Source: Treponema sp. (GTDB lineage: Bacteria > Spirochaetota > Spirochaetia > Treponematales > Breznakiellaceae). From it: DNA of 7,641 bases. The stretch spans positions 1 to 7,641 of the forward strand of contig JAIRRF010000188.1 of assembly GCA_031256115.1 (NCBI GenBank), given 5' to 3'. The notes beneath the pieces are model-generated. The model saw only the letters and a program-made list of their open reading frames with translations, did no database searches and was not told the DNA's origin. A program made the translations under genes and the position numbers. Positions 1-4,826 of this stretch are shown piece by piece; positions within the stretch are counted from its first letter, which is position 1, and every line of letters begins with the position of its first letter.

Positions 1-495
1 TTCTTTAGCTCCCAGTACGCCGGTTCGTTCTTCATCACCCCCCAGCGCGATCCATATATCCCGGCTGGGTCTAAAACCCCGCCGACAAAGAATTTCGGCG
101 CTTTCCATAATCGCCATGACCATGCTTTTCATATCCAAAGCGCCCCGGCCATAAATATAGGAATCTTTTAATTCTGCTCCGAAAGGATCCACCGACCATT
201 TTGCCGTTTCTGCGGGCACCACGTCATAATGACCCAGGAGTAAAACCGGCAAGGAATCTGCTTTTCCCGTTTTTTCTGCACCGGTACCGCTGCATGGCCA
301 GTGGTAGATCACCGAATAAGGGGACAGTGTCCACCGTTTTGTAATATTATGAAAATCCGGATAGCTTTTTACCAGAAAGTCCTGGAATTGGATAAGCGGT
401 GATTCTGCCGCAATGTCACCGGCGTGTGCATTGCCCGGCCAGTCGGTTTTTACTCTAATGGCTTCCCTAAACCGTTCAATAAAATCTTTTAACAT
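1..495 (-). CDS. M20 family zinc peptidase, N-terminal part (runs off left edge)
   Basis: The reading frame is open from an ATG at 495 to the left edge, giving 165 residues of a longer protein. It belongs to the M20 metallopeptidase superfamily (ArgE, DapE, CPG2, Gly-X carboxypeptidases), cytoplasmic di-zinc hydrolases that cleave amide bonds of amino-acyl or peptide substrates. The metal and catalytic signature is intact: GHYDVVPAE (His89 and Asp91), the DPFGAEL segment after it, YGRGALDMK (bridging Asp121) and GGDEE (general base Glu155, metal ligand Glu156). The roughly 85-residue stretch before the first metal ligand and the W-DPF-AEL spacing resemble the carboxypeptidase S/PM20D1-like branch more than DapE, but the substrate cannot be told. 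The start is supported by AAGGATG seven to thirteen bases upstream, lying inside the end of the preceding gene, whose stop is only 4 bases away. No signal peptide is seen. The C-terminal half with the dimerisation lobe and the last zinc ligand lies outside the window. Confidence 0.9.
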   Translation of the reverse strand, partial: MLKDFIERFREAIRVKTDWPGNAHAGDIAAESPLIQFQDFLVKSYPDFHNITKRWTLSPYSVIYHWPCSGTGAEKTGKADSLPVLLLGHYDVVPAETAKWSVDPFGAELKDSYIYGRGALDMKSMVMAIMESAEILCRRGFRPSRDIWIALGGDEERTGVLGAKE

Positions 496-499
496 GATT

Positions 500-1048
500 T
501 CATCCTTCAATCGAAAGAGCTGCCGCAATCTTTGAGAGGTATGCCTTTTTGTCTATTTCGCCGTTTAAATATTCTTTTATGATTATTTTAACTATTTCCG
601 GGAAGACCTTCCAATAACGCTGGGGCCAGTCGCCTAACTCTGCCCTGAGCTTATTATCATCCGCCTTTTGCATTCTGCCGGATGAATAACGGACAAACTG
701 GTCTATCATTTCCAAAAGCACATTGGAGGGGATGGTTCCTTCAGATCTGTCCGGTATCCAGGCAGCAGTTAGTTCGGCAATTTGCTTGTCGTTTAGCTCC
801 GGCGCTTCCTGCCGGATAATCCGGACTGCCATGTTCCTGACCGTTTCCCGCATACCCTCGAGGCTTGCCCCCGGATTAATTTGACCGGAAATTTCTTTGG
901 CCATTTCTTTGGGATCCGGGAAATTTCCGCCAAACATTGTCAGTTCCTTGCGCCGACGCACCACTGCCGCCGCCACGGCATCAATGGATTTTTCATCACA
1001 GCGGTTTAATATATAATCAATTACATCAACCAGTTCCTTATTTGCCAT
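500..1048 (-). CDS. Hypothetical soluble helical protein, 182 aa
   Basis: I do not recognise this family. The predicted protein is 182 residues, rich in charged residues and Ala/Ile/Leu, with no signal peptide, lipobox or membrane segment, so it is probably cytoplasmic and mostly alpha-helical. An N-terminal helical part (about 1-40, with a basic VVRRRKEL stretch) is followed by a Gly/Pro-rich break (GGNFPDP, 40-46), a long middle helical region (about 60-98), and a C-terminal part with a DWPQRYWKVFP segment (140-150) and a terminal amphipathic helix. No catalytic motif, metal-binding cluster or nucleotide-binding loop is visible. Its start overlaps the end of the MFS gene by 11 bases and there is only a weak AAGG upstream, so translation is likely coupled. 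The M20 gene begins 4 bases after its stop. The reading frame is long, uninterrupted and compositionally normal, so it is a real gene, but any role would be guesswork. Confidence 0.75.
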   Translation of the reverse strand: MANKELVDVIDYILNRCDEKSIDAVAAAVVRRRKELTMFGGNFPDPKEMAKEISGQINPGASLEGMRETVRNMAVRIIRQEAPELNDKQIAELTAAWIPDRSEGTIPSNVLLEMIDQFVRYSSGRMQKADDNKLRAELGDWPQRYWKVFPEIVKIIIKEYLNGEIDKKAYLSKIAAALSIEG

Positions 1049-2234
1049 GTGTAGTCAACCTTGATCGCAAGACCCAGTACAGAAACGCCGCCGTTCCGGC
1101 AATGGCTGCATAAATAGCAAAAAGGAAACGGTACCCAAATACTTCTGTTATGGCTCCCCCTGCGATGTTGCCGAGAAGCGCCGGCAACCCCACACCCAAA
1201 GACAGGTACACGGACATACCCATTCCTCTTTTTTCAGGCGGAAAAACCCCGGAAATAAAGCTAATGGCAGCGGGATGAAAAATACCAAAACACAGGGAAT
1301 GAAGAAGCTGGGCGGCAATGATGAATGGTTTATAAGGAAAGACAGCCAGAATGACAAGCCGGGCACAGACTGCCAAAACGGACACAGCCAAAAGGGGGAG
1401 GGGGCCAAAGCGCCGGATTAGGGAGGCGGAAAAAAACATAAAAGGTATTTCTGTTATCGAAGCAATGGCAAACATCAATCCCACTGCATTCCATTGAATT
1501 ATTTCAGTCATGTATAACGGAAAGAACGTATATATTGCAGCCATGGAAAAACGGCTGAAAAAAATAATTATAAAACCTATGACAAAGTACAGTGAAATAA
1601 ACGAAAAATCAAGCTTCATCTGACCGTTTCCTGTGGCCGGGTGTCGTTTCAGAGAAGCGTTGTTCAGCTCCGGATTCGACCGCAGGAAAGAACCGGGTAA
1701 TAAACTGATTGGCCCGATTGCTACAACAGAAAATATGGTTATCCAGAAGGCTACGTTAAAAGCGTTGAGGGGTTTAATTACCGGTGTCCATTGAAGAAAG
1801 AGGATGGTTAAAACAAAGCCAAGGGTAGTCCAAACCCGGATTTTTCCGTAATTGCCGGTTTGTCCGATTTGGATAGTTGTTACCGCATCCATAAGAGAAA
1901 CAGTAGATTTTAGACCAAATGCCATTAAGGCCATCAGAACTGCACTTATAACCGGATGAACCAGGAGCACCAGGGGTATTGTAGCCAAAGCAGGAAGAAC
2001 ACAGGAAATAATTAAGGGAAACCGGTATTTGCCTTTTCTGTCCGCCCAAAAACCAAACGCAAAGGGCCCGGCTATGCCTGAACCCTCATAAACACCAAAA
2101 AGTATACCTATCCAAACAGGGCTGTATCCCAAATTTCTGACCATAATGGGAAAATAGGGAGCAATGACCCCATAAACGCAGAATGAAAACAAATAAACAG
2201 GGATAAAGCGGTTTTCGCTGCCGGTATTTATCAT
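1038..2234 (-). CDS. Major facilitator superfamily transporter (MFS_1-like/PPP-type)
   Basis: This is a 398-residue inner-membrane secondary transporter of typical MFS length with about twelve hydrophobic segments in two halves, separated by a polar loop around residues 185-210. The diagnostic MFS motif A between helices 2 and 3 is present as GFWADRKGKYR (61-71), and a degenerate counterpart IRRFGPLP lies between helices 8 and 9. The N-terminus (IPVYLFSFCVYGVIAPYFP) and the GYSPVWIGILFG segment resemble the MFS_1-like family that includes HcaT- and LacY/nucleoside-permease-like proteins; the substrate is not readable. Its ATG overlaps the rarD stop as ATGA (2231-2234), and no good ribosome-binding site precedes it, so it is probably translated by re-initiation from rarD. 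Its stop lies inside the next gene. Together with rarD it makes a two-transporter operon followed by a peptidase, suggesting handling of a small organic solute, but that is inference. Confidence 0.88.
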   Translation of the reverse strand: MINTGSENRFIPVYLFSFCVYGVIAPYFPIMVRNLGYSPVWIGILFGVYEGSGIAGPFAFGFWADRKGKYRFPLIISCVLPALATIPLVLLVHPVISAVLMALMAFGLKSTVSLMDAVTTIQIGQTGNYGKIRVWTTLGFVLTILFLQWTPVIKPLNAFNVAFWITIFSVVAIGPISLLPGSFLRSNPELNNASLKRHPATGNGQMKLDFSFISLYFVIGFIIIFFSRFSMAAIYTFFPLYMTEIIQWNAVGLMFAIASITEIPFMFFSASLIRRFGPLPLLAVSVLAVCARLVILAVFPYKPFIIAAQLLHSLCFGIFHPAAISFISGVFPPEKRGMGMSVYLSLGVGLPALLGNIAGGAITEVFGYRFLFAIYAAIAGTAAFLYWVLRSRLTTHGK

Positions 2235-3100
2235 GCTGGTTTTGTGTTTTTAGCTTTTCCAAGCGAGATGCAGTACAAGCCCACCGCTATCCAGATACAA
2301 CCGAAGGCCCATAACTTTTTCAGGGGAAATTCCTCGCCGAAGGCAAAGACTCCCAGGAAGAAAAGAATCGTTGGGCTGATAAACTGTAAAAACCCCAGGG
2401 CCGACAATGGCAGCAGTTTGGCCCCCTTGGCAAAGGTATAAAGGGGAAGGGCTGTAATAAACCCGGCGGAAACAAGCAGGGGCCATTGCAGGGGAGTAAA
2501 CAACAGGAGTTCTGCGGGTTGAAAAAAAAGCAGGCCCAATCCCAGGGGCAGGACTGCCAGGGTTTCCGCCCCCAGGGCTTCCATGGATCCGGATTTGTTT
2601 TTCTTTTTAATAAGTCCGTAAAAACCAAAGGTAAGAGCCAGAACCAGAGATACCCAGGGAAAAACTCCGGAAAAGATCGTTACCAAAAGTACACCCAGAG
2701 CGGCAAAGCCAAAAGCAATCCACTGCAGAACTTTCAGGCGCTCCTGAAGGATGATCAAGGCCAGCATTACCGAGATTAGGGGGTTAATGTAATATCCCAG
2801 AGACGCTTCTATGGTATACCCCGAATTAACCGCCCAGATATAAAGACCCCAGTTAACGGAGATAGCAAGCCCCGAAAGGATCGTTATGAGCCGTTTTTTT
2901 GGATCGATTAACAGCAAAAGCCATGATTTATTTCCCAGAATAAATAAAACCAGGGCAGTAAAGAAAAGGGCAAAGGTAATTCTGAAACCCAGAATACGCC
3001 GGGGGCTGGTAAAGGTCATAAGGCGCCAATATAGGGGGGTAAGGCCCCAAAATGCATAGGAGAACACTTCGTAAAGGACGCCCTTTTTTATGGAATTCAT
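2231..3100 (-). CDS. rarD: RarD-type EamA family permease
   Basis: This 289-residue protein aligns by eye along its whole length with Escherichia coli RarD, an inner-membrane EamA/DMT permease originally linked to chloramphenicol sensitivity and of uncertain physiological substrate. Landmarks are the start KKGVLYEVFSYAFWGLTPLY, NWGLYIWAVN (83-92), EASLGYYINPL (98-108), ERLKVLQWIA (120-129), FGFYGLIKKK and LSALGFLQFISPT (232-244). About ten hydrophobic helices in two EamA repeats are visible, and length matches the family. The ATG at 3100 has an AGGA six bases upstream; that AGGA overlaps the stop codon of the TetR relic just before it, so the gene sits where the second gene of a regulator-transporter operon would be. 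It is the first complete gene of the minus-strand operon and its stop overlaps the MFS start. Promoter and operator-like elements are upstream at 3242-3293. The family call is firm; the transported compound is unknown. Confidence 0.93.
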   Translation of the reverse strand: MNSIKKGVLYEVFSYAFWGLTPLYWRLMTFTSPRRILGFRITFALFFTALVLFILGNKSWLLLLIDPKKRLITILSGLAISVNWGLYIWAVNSGYTIEASLGYYINPLISVMLALIILQERLKVLQWIAFGFAALGVLLVTIFSGVFPWVSLVLALTFGFYGLIKKKNKSGSMEALGAETLAVLPLGLGLLFFQPAELLLFTPLQWPLLVSAGFITALPLYTFAKGAKLLPLSALGFLQFISPTILFFLGVFAFGEEFPLKKLWAFGCIWIAVGLYCISLGKAKNTKPA

Positions 3101-3108
3101 AGCTAATC

Positions 3109-3211
3109 CTATCCATAAAGACCAGTAAATAAAAGGGTTAAATCATAACCTTTTTCAGAAAACAGCTTAATGGCGGCATCCATTATTTTTTTTCGTAGAG
3201 GATGTTTCCAT
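3109..3211 (-). pseudogene. TetR-family regulator relic (N-terminal helix only, frameshifted)
   Basis: On the minus strand one frame reads RKKIMDAAIKLFSEKGYD, the standard first helix of TetR-family repressors, which normally continues into the helix-turn-helix (TSIRDIA...GVS...YYHF). Here it is followed by unrelated residues LTLLFTGLYG and a TAG at 3109-3111, so the DNA-binding turn and ligand domain are missing. An ATG at 3211 begins METSST in another frame and would join this helix as METSSTKK-IMDAA if the A8 tract (T8 at 3186-3193 on the plus strand) had one base fewer. As it stands the frame with the TetR residues opens at a TTG at 3231 after an in-frame TAG (3247-3249), giving 40 codons without a clear ribosome-binding site. 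The relic ends 8 bases before rarD. I read it as the remains of a local repressor lost by frameshift and internal deletion; a translated short leader for rarD is the alternative. Confidence 0.62.
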
Positions 3212-3241
3212 AAGGTATTCTTTCTGTTCAATCTTTTTCTT

Positions 3242-3261
3242 ACTAACTATCACCAGTTAGT
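3242..3261. promoter_or_regulatory. Palindromic operator-like site
   Basis: ACTAACT (3242-3248) and AGTTAGT (3255-3261) are perfect inverted copies separated by 6 bases. The 20-base dyad lies immediately downstream of the minus-strand -10 element and covers the expected transcription start, a usual position for a TetR-type autorepressor site. The size also fits such operators. That the cognate regulator was the broken TetR gene next to it is inference. Confidence 0.5.
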
Positions 3262-3280
3262 TAATTATTGGCTAACTATC
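3243..3280 (+). repeat. Repeated CTAACTATC half-sites
   Basis: The nine bases CTAACTATC occur at 3243-3251 and again at 3272-3280, a spacing of 29 bases, and the inverse AGTTAG lies between them at 3255-3260. The second copy sits in the spacer between the minus-strand -35 and -10 elements, the first copy is one arm of the palindrome at the start site. Three occurrences of one half-site in 38 bases suggests a two-dimer binding region rather than chance. Confidence 0.55.
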
Positions 3281-3293
3281 GTAGGCTTGTCAA
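3264..3293 (-). promoter_or_regulatory. Sigma-70-type promoter for the rarD operon
   Basis: On the minus strand a perfect TTGACA (-35, 3288-3293) is followed after 18 bases by AATAAT (-10, 3264-3269, one mismatch to consensus). The predicted start is near 3257, about 46 bases before the TetR relic ATG and about 157 bases before rarD. It is the best promoter seen for the minus-strand operon. Operator-like half-sites fall inside its spacer and on its start site. Confidence 0.55.
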
Positions 3294-3366
3294 ATTTGCA
3301 AATAATTAACAATTTTAATAAAAAGGTTTTTTTACATACCAATTTCTTGATGTTGTAACCTTTCCC

Positions 3367-3402
3367 TTGCATTGTTGGTTAATTAAACGCTAAAATTATA
3401 TT
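3367..3402 (+). promoter_or_regulatory. Probable promoter of the lipoprotein operon
   Basis: Two overlapping readings are possible: TTGCAT (3367-3372) with TAAAAT (3391-3396) at 18 bases, or TTGGTT (3375-3380) with TATATT (3397-3402) at 16 bases. Both give only moderate -35 elements and good -10 elements in AT-rich DNA. The position, 30 to 60 bases upstream of the first lipoprotein start, is right. A short dyad, AATTAT-N4-ATAATT (3394-3409), overlaps the -10 and start region. Confidence 0.4.
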
Positions 3403-3416
3403 GATAATTAATTTGT

Positions 3417-3421
3417 GGAGG
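3417..3421 (+). promoter_or_regulatory. Ribosome-binding site deciding the start of the first lipoprotein gene
   Basis: GGAGG at 3417-3421 lies 3 bases before an ATG at 3425 and 9 bases before an in-frame ATG at 3431. The second spacing is normal for initiation and the first too short, so 3431 is preferred. A further in-frame ATG at 3437 is 15 bases away and less likely. Longer upstream starts would precede the ribosome-binding site. Confidence 0.7.
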
Positions 3422-3430
3422 AGAATGGAC

Positions 3431-4024
3431 ATGAAAATGAAGAAATCGGACCTTTTGTTGTTTGGAATTCTGGCGCTTACTGTTTTGGCAGTTATTAGTT
3501 GTGGTTCAAAACCTAAGGCACCAACTTATGCGGACGATCCTCGTTCCAAAATTATCGGACAGGAAGGGGTTCCCCGACCTGAATGGATGAACGGGAATAA
3601 AAAATCGGCTGATCTGTACTATGTGGTAGGAGATGGCCGGGAGGGAATGAGCAGGACCGCCCAACAAGGTACTGCCCGATCCGATGGTCTGGCCAAGATT
3701 GCCCAGTGGAAAAATGCGGTAGTGGCAGATACAATGAAAAACTATCTGGAAGAAGGGGGAACCATCGGCAATACCCAGGTGCTGATGCGTTTTGAACAGG
3801 CCACCATTACCCGTTCCCAGGCAAATTTAAGGGGTTTTGATCAGGAAGAGTACTGGATTGATGACAGGGGCATATACCACGGTCTCTATTATTACCCCAA
3901 GAGTGACCTAAAGAACGACTTTCAAACCACCGTTACTGAATTCCAGCGGAACGATGCGGCCGCTTTTGCGGAATTTAAGGCAAATGAAGCCTTTAGACAA
4001 CTGGATGCACAATTGGCAAAATAG
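3431..4024 (+). CDS. LPP20-type lipoprotein, short form (197 aa)
   Basis: This is a secreted lipoprotein: MKMKKSD, a hydrophobic stretch, then LAVISC with lipidated Cys24, a relaxed lipobox of the spirochaete kind. The mature protein resembles the LPP20 family (Helicobacter LPP20, Vibrio and Campylobacter FlgP), with the opening PEWM (50-53), YYVVGDG (63-69), a following Ala-rich helix with RTAQQGTARSDGLAKIAQW (75-93) and a late YWIDDRG-YHGLYYYP strand pair (141-156). The C-terminus is a charged Ala-rich helix. LPP20 proteins are outer-membrane or periplasmic lipoproteins, in some species part of flagellar basal disks; function here is not established. It is the first gene of the plus-strand operon and is separated from lpoB by a structured 97-base spacer. 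A larger relative with the same layout is encoded at 6137-7177. The family call rests on motif order, not on a search, and is moderately sure. Confidence 0.72.
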   Translation: MKMKKSDLLLFGILALTVLAVISCGSKPKAPTYADDPRSKIIGQEGVPRPEWMNGNKKSADLYYVVGDGREGMSRTAQQGTARSDGLAKIAQWKNAVVADTMKNYLEEGGTIGNTQVLMRFEQATITRSQANLRGFDQEEYWIDDRGIYHGLYYYPKSDLKNDFQTTVTEFQRNDAAAFAEFKANEAFRQLDAQLAK

Positions 4025-4046
4025 AGGATAAAAACTTCTTTCCAAA

Positions 4047-4116
4047 GCTCCGCCCCTAATCTGGGCGGGGCGAACCAGGTTAGAATACATCGCCATTCGG
4101 CGATGCAGATTAGGGG
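4047..4116 (+). promoter_or_regulatory. Structured leader with two mutually exclusive folds covering the lpoB ribosome-binding site
   Basis: The spacer holds a 9-pair GC-rich hairpin (4047-4055 with 4063-4071, one G-U pair, loop CTAATCT) and a perfect 7-pair hairpin CATCGCC-ATTC-GGCGATG (4088-4105). In addition CCCCTAATCTG (4053-4063), which spans the 3' arm and loop of the first hairpin, is exactly complementary over 11 bases to CAGATTAGGGG (4106-4116), which contains the AGGGG ribosome-binding site of lpoB. The first hairpin and the long helix cannot form together. The long helix would stack on the second hairpin and hide the ribosome-binding site. No T-run follows the first hairpin, so it is not a normal intrinsic terminator. 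A translational switch, a thermometer-like element, or a small inverted-repeat insertion are all possible readings. Confidence 0.6.
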
Positions 4117-4121
4117 TTACC

Positions 4122-4727
4122 ATGAAAAGAGGAATAGTTTTTTTTAGTTTGGCTATTACGGTTTTAATGGCCTCCTGCGGCGGGCAATCAGTAAAACGGG
4201 TTGACCCTGGTCGACAGATGGATTTAAGCGGCTACTGGAACGATACGGATGTCCGCCAGGCCAGCGAAGCATTGATCAATCAATGCCTTGCTACTCCCCG
4301 ATTGAGTACTTTTTACACTACCAATAGAAAACTCCCGGTGATCATCGTGGGAAGATTTGCCAATGCCAGTGATGAGCATATTGATACTTCAATTATGTCT
4401 CAGCGCATGGAAGCAGCGATCCTCAACAGCGGCAAGGCAGACTTTGTTGCTTCCGGGGATCTGCGCGAACAAATCCGGGCGGAACGGCTGGATCAGCAGC
4501 AGGGTTATACCGAAGACGCCACTATGGCCAGACTTGGCCGTGAAACAGGAGCCGATTTTATGATGACCGGTTCGGTTAAAACCATTGTAGACAGGGCCGG
4601 CAACACCGCTACCCGCAGTTACTTTATCACGGCAGAGTTAACAGACATTACCACCAATAGACGGATTTGGATTGGCGAGTATAACGAAATAAAAAAGGTT
4701 ATCAGGACCCCTTCGTCCAGGCTTTAG
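4122..4727 (+). CDS. lpoB: LpoB-type lipoprotein (penicillin-binding protein activator family)
   Basis: The 201-residue protein starts MKRGIVFF, has a short hydrophobic signal and a lipobox LMASC with Cys19, then an LpoB domain from about 34 to the end. Family landmarks are DLSGYWNDTDVRQ (34-46), LPVIIVGRFAN (71-81), the EHIDTSIMSQRMEAAILNSGKADFV block (85-109), the QQQGYTEDATMARLGRETGADFMMTGSV segment (125-152) and AELTDITTNRRIWIGEYNEIKK (171-192). In Escherichia coli LpoB is an outer-membrane lipoprotein that activates the peptidoglycan synthase PBP1B; that role here is by family only. The linker between Cys19 and the domain is about 15 residues, much shorter than the long disordered linker of the E. 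coli protein. The ATG at 4122 has AGGGG five bases upstream, which lies in the structured leader. The LPP20 gene precedes it and the COG3014 gene follows. Confidence 0.85.
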   Translation: MKRGIVFFSLAITVLMASCGGQSVKRVDPGRQMDLSGYWNDTDVRQASEALINQCLATPRLSTFYTTNRKLPVIIVGRFANASDEHIDTSIMSQRMEAAILNSGKADFVASGDLREQIRAERLDQQQGYTEDATMARLGRETGADFMMTGSVKTIVDRAGNTATRSYFITAELTDITTNRRIWIGEYNEIKKVIRTPSSRL

Positions 4728-4805
4728 GGCTGTTTCATGTGAACTTTCGGCCCGTGAGCATAAGGAAATTTATATATAAAGAAGCTGTTATCGCAGCAAT
4801 TTCAA

Positions 4806-4822
4806 GAGCCGGGAGGCGGCTT
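4806..4822 (+). promoter_or_regulatory. Hairpin that displays the ribosome-binding site of the COG3014 gene in its loop
   Basis: AGCCG (4807-4811) pairs perfectly with CGGCT (4817-4821), with one G-U pair added outside (4806/4822). The 5-base loop is exactly GGAGG (4812-4816), the ribosome-binding site for the ATG at 4827, 10 bases downstream. An alternative TTG start at 4821 lies in the stem and only 4 bases from the site, so 4827 is preferred. Confidence 0.55.
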
Positions 4823-4826
4823 GTGC

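Larger units (their letters stand above)
3101..3430. other. Divergent intergenic region between the two operons
   Basis: This 330-base AT-rich stretch separates the minus-strand transporter operon from the plus-strand lipoprotein operon. From left to right it holds a broken TetR-family N-terminus (3109-3211), a palindrome and repeated half-sites (3242-3280), a minus-strand promoter (3264-3293), a featureless AT-rich block (3294-3366) where I see only short A and T runs, and a probable plus-strand promoter with the ribosome-binding site of the first lipoprotein gene (3367-3421). No RNA gene or complete coding sequence is visible. Confidence 0.8.

Noticed and set aside
2320..2628. Minus-strand 102-codon frame inside rarD
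   Set aside because: Out-of-frame shadow with Trp, Pro and Cys-rich composition typical of a shifted membrane-protein frame.
2486..2779. Plus-strand 97-codon frame opposite rarD
   Set aside because: Antisense shadow of a strongly supported membrane protein; basic, Gln-rich low-complexity translation without a ribosome-binding site.
2928..3116. Minus-strand 62-codon frame starting MDRISYEF
   Set aside because: It overlaps the start of rarD in another frame, and rarD matches its family over the full length.
3170..3358. Plus-strand 62-codon reading frame MAASIIFF...
   Set aside because: It runs antisense through the TetR relic, promoter and half-sites, has no ribosome-binding site and a composition set by AT-rich DNA.
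4047..4071. Strong GC hairpin as an intrinsic terminator after the first lipoprotein gene
   Set aside because: No T-run follows the stem (the next bases are GAACCAGG), so it is better read as part of the lpoB leader.
4752..4780. Internal promoter before the COG3014 gene
   Set aside because: A TATATA/TATAAA -10-like stretch exists, but no acceptable -35 lies at a normal distance.
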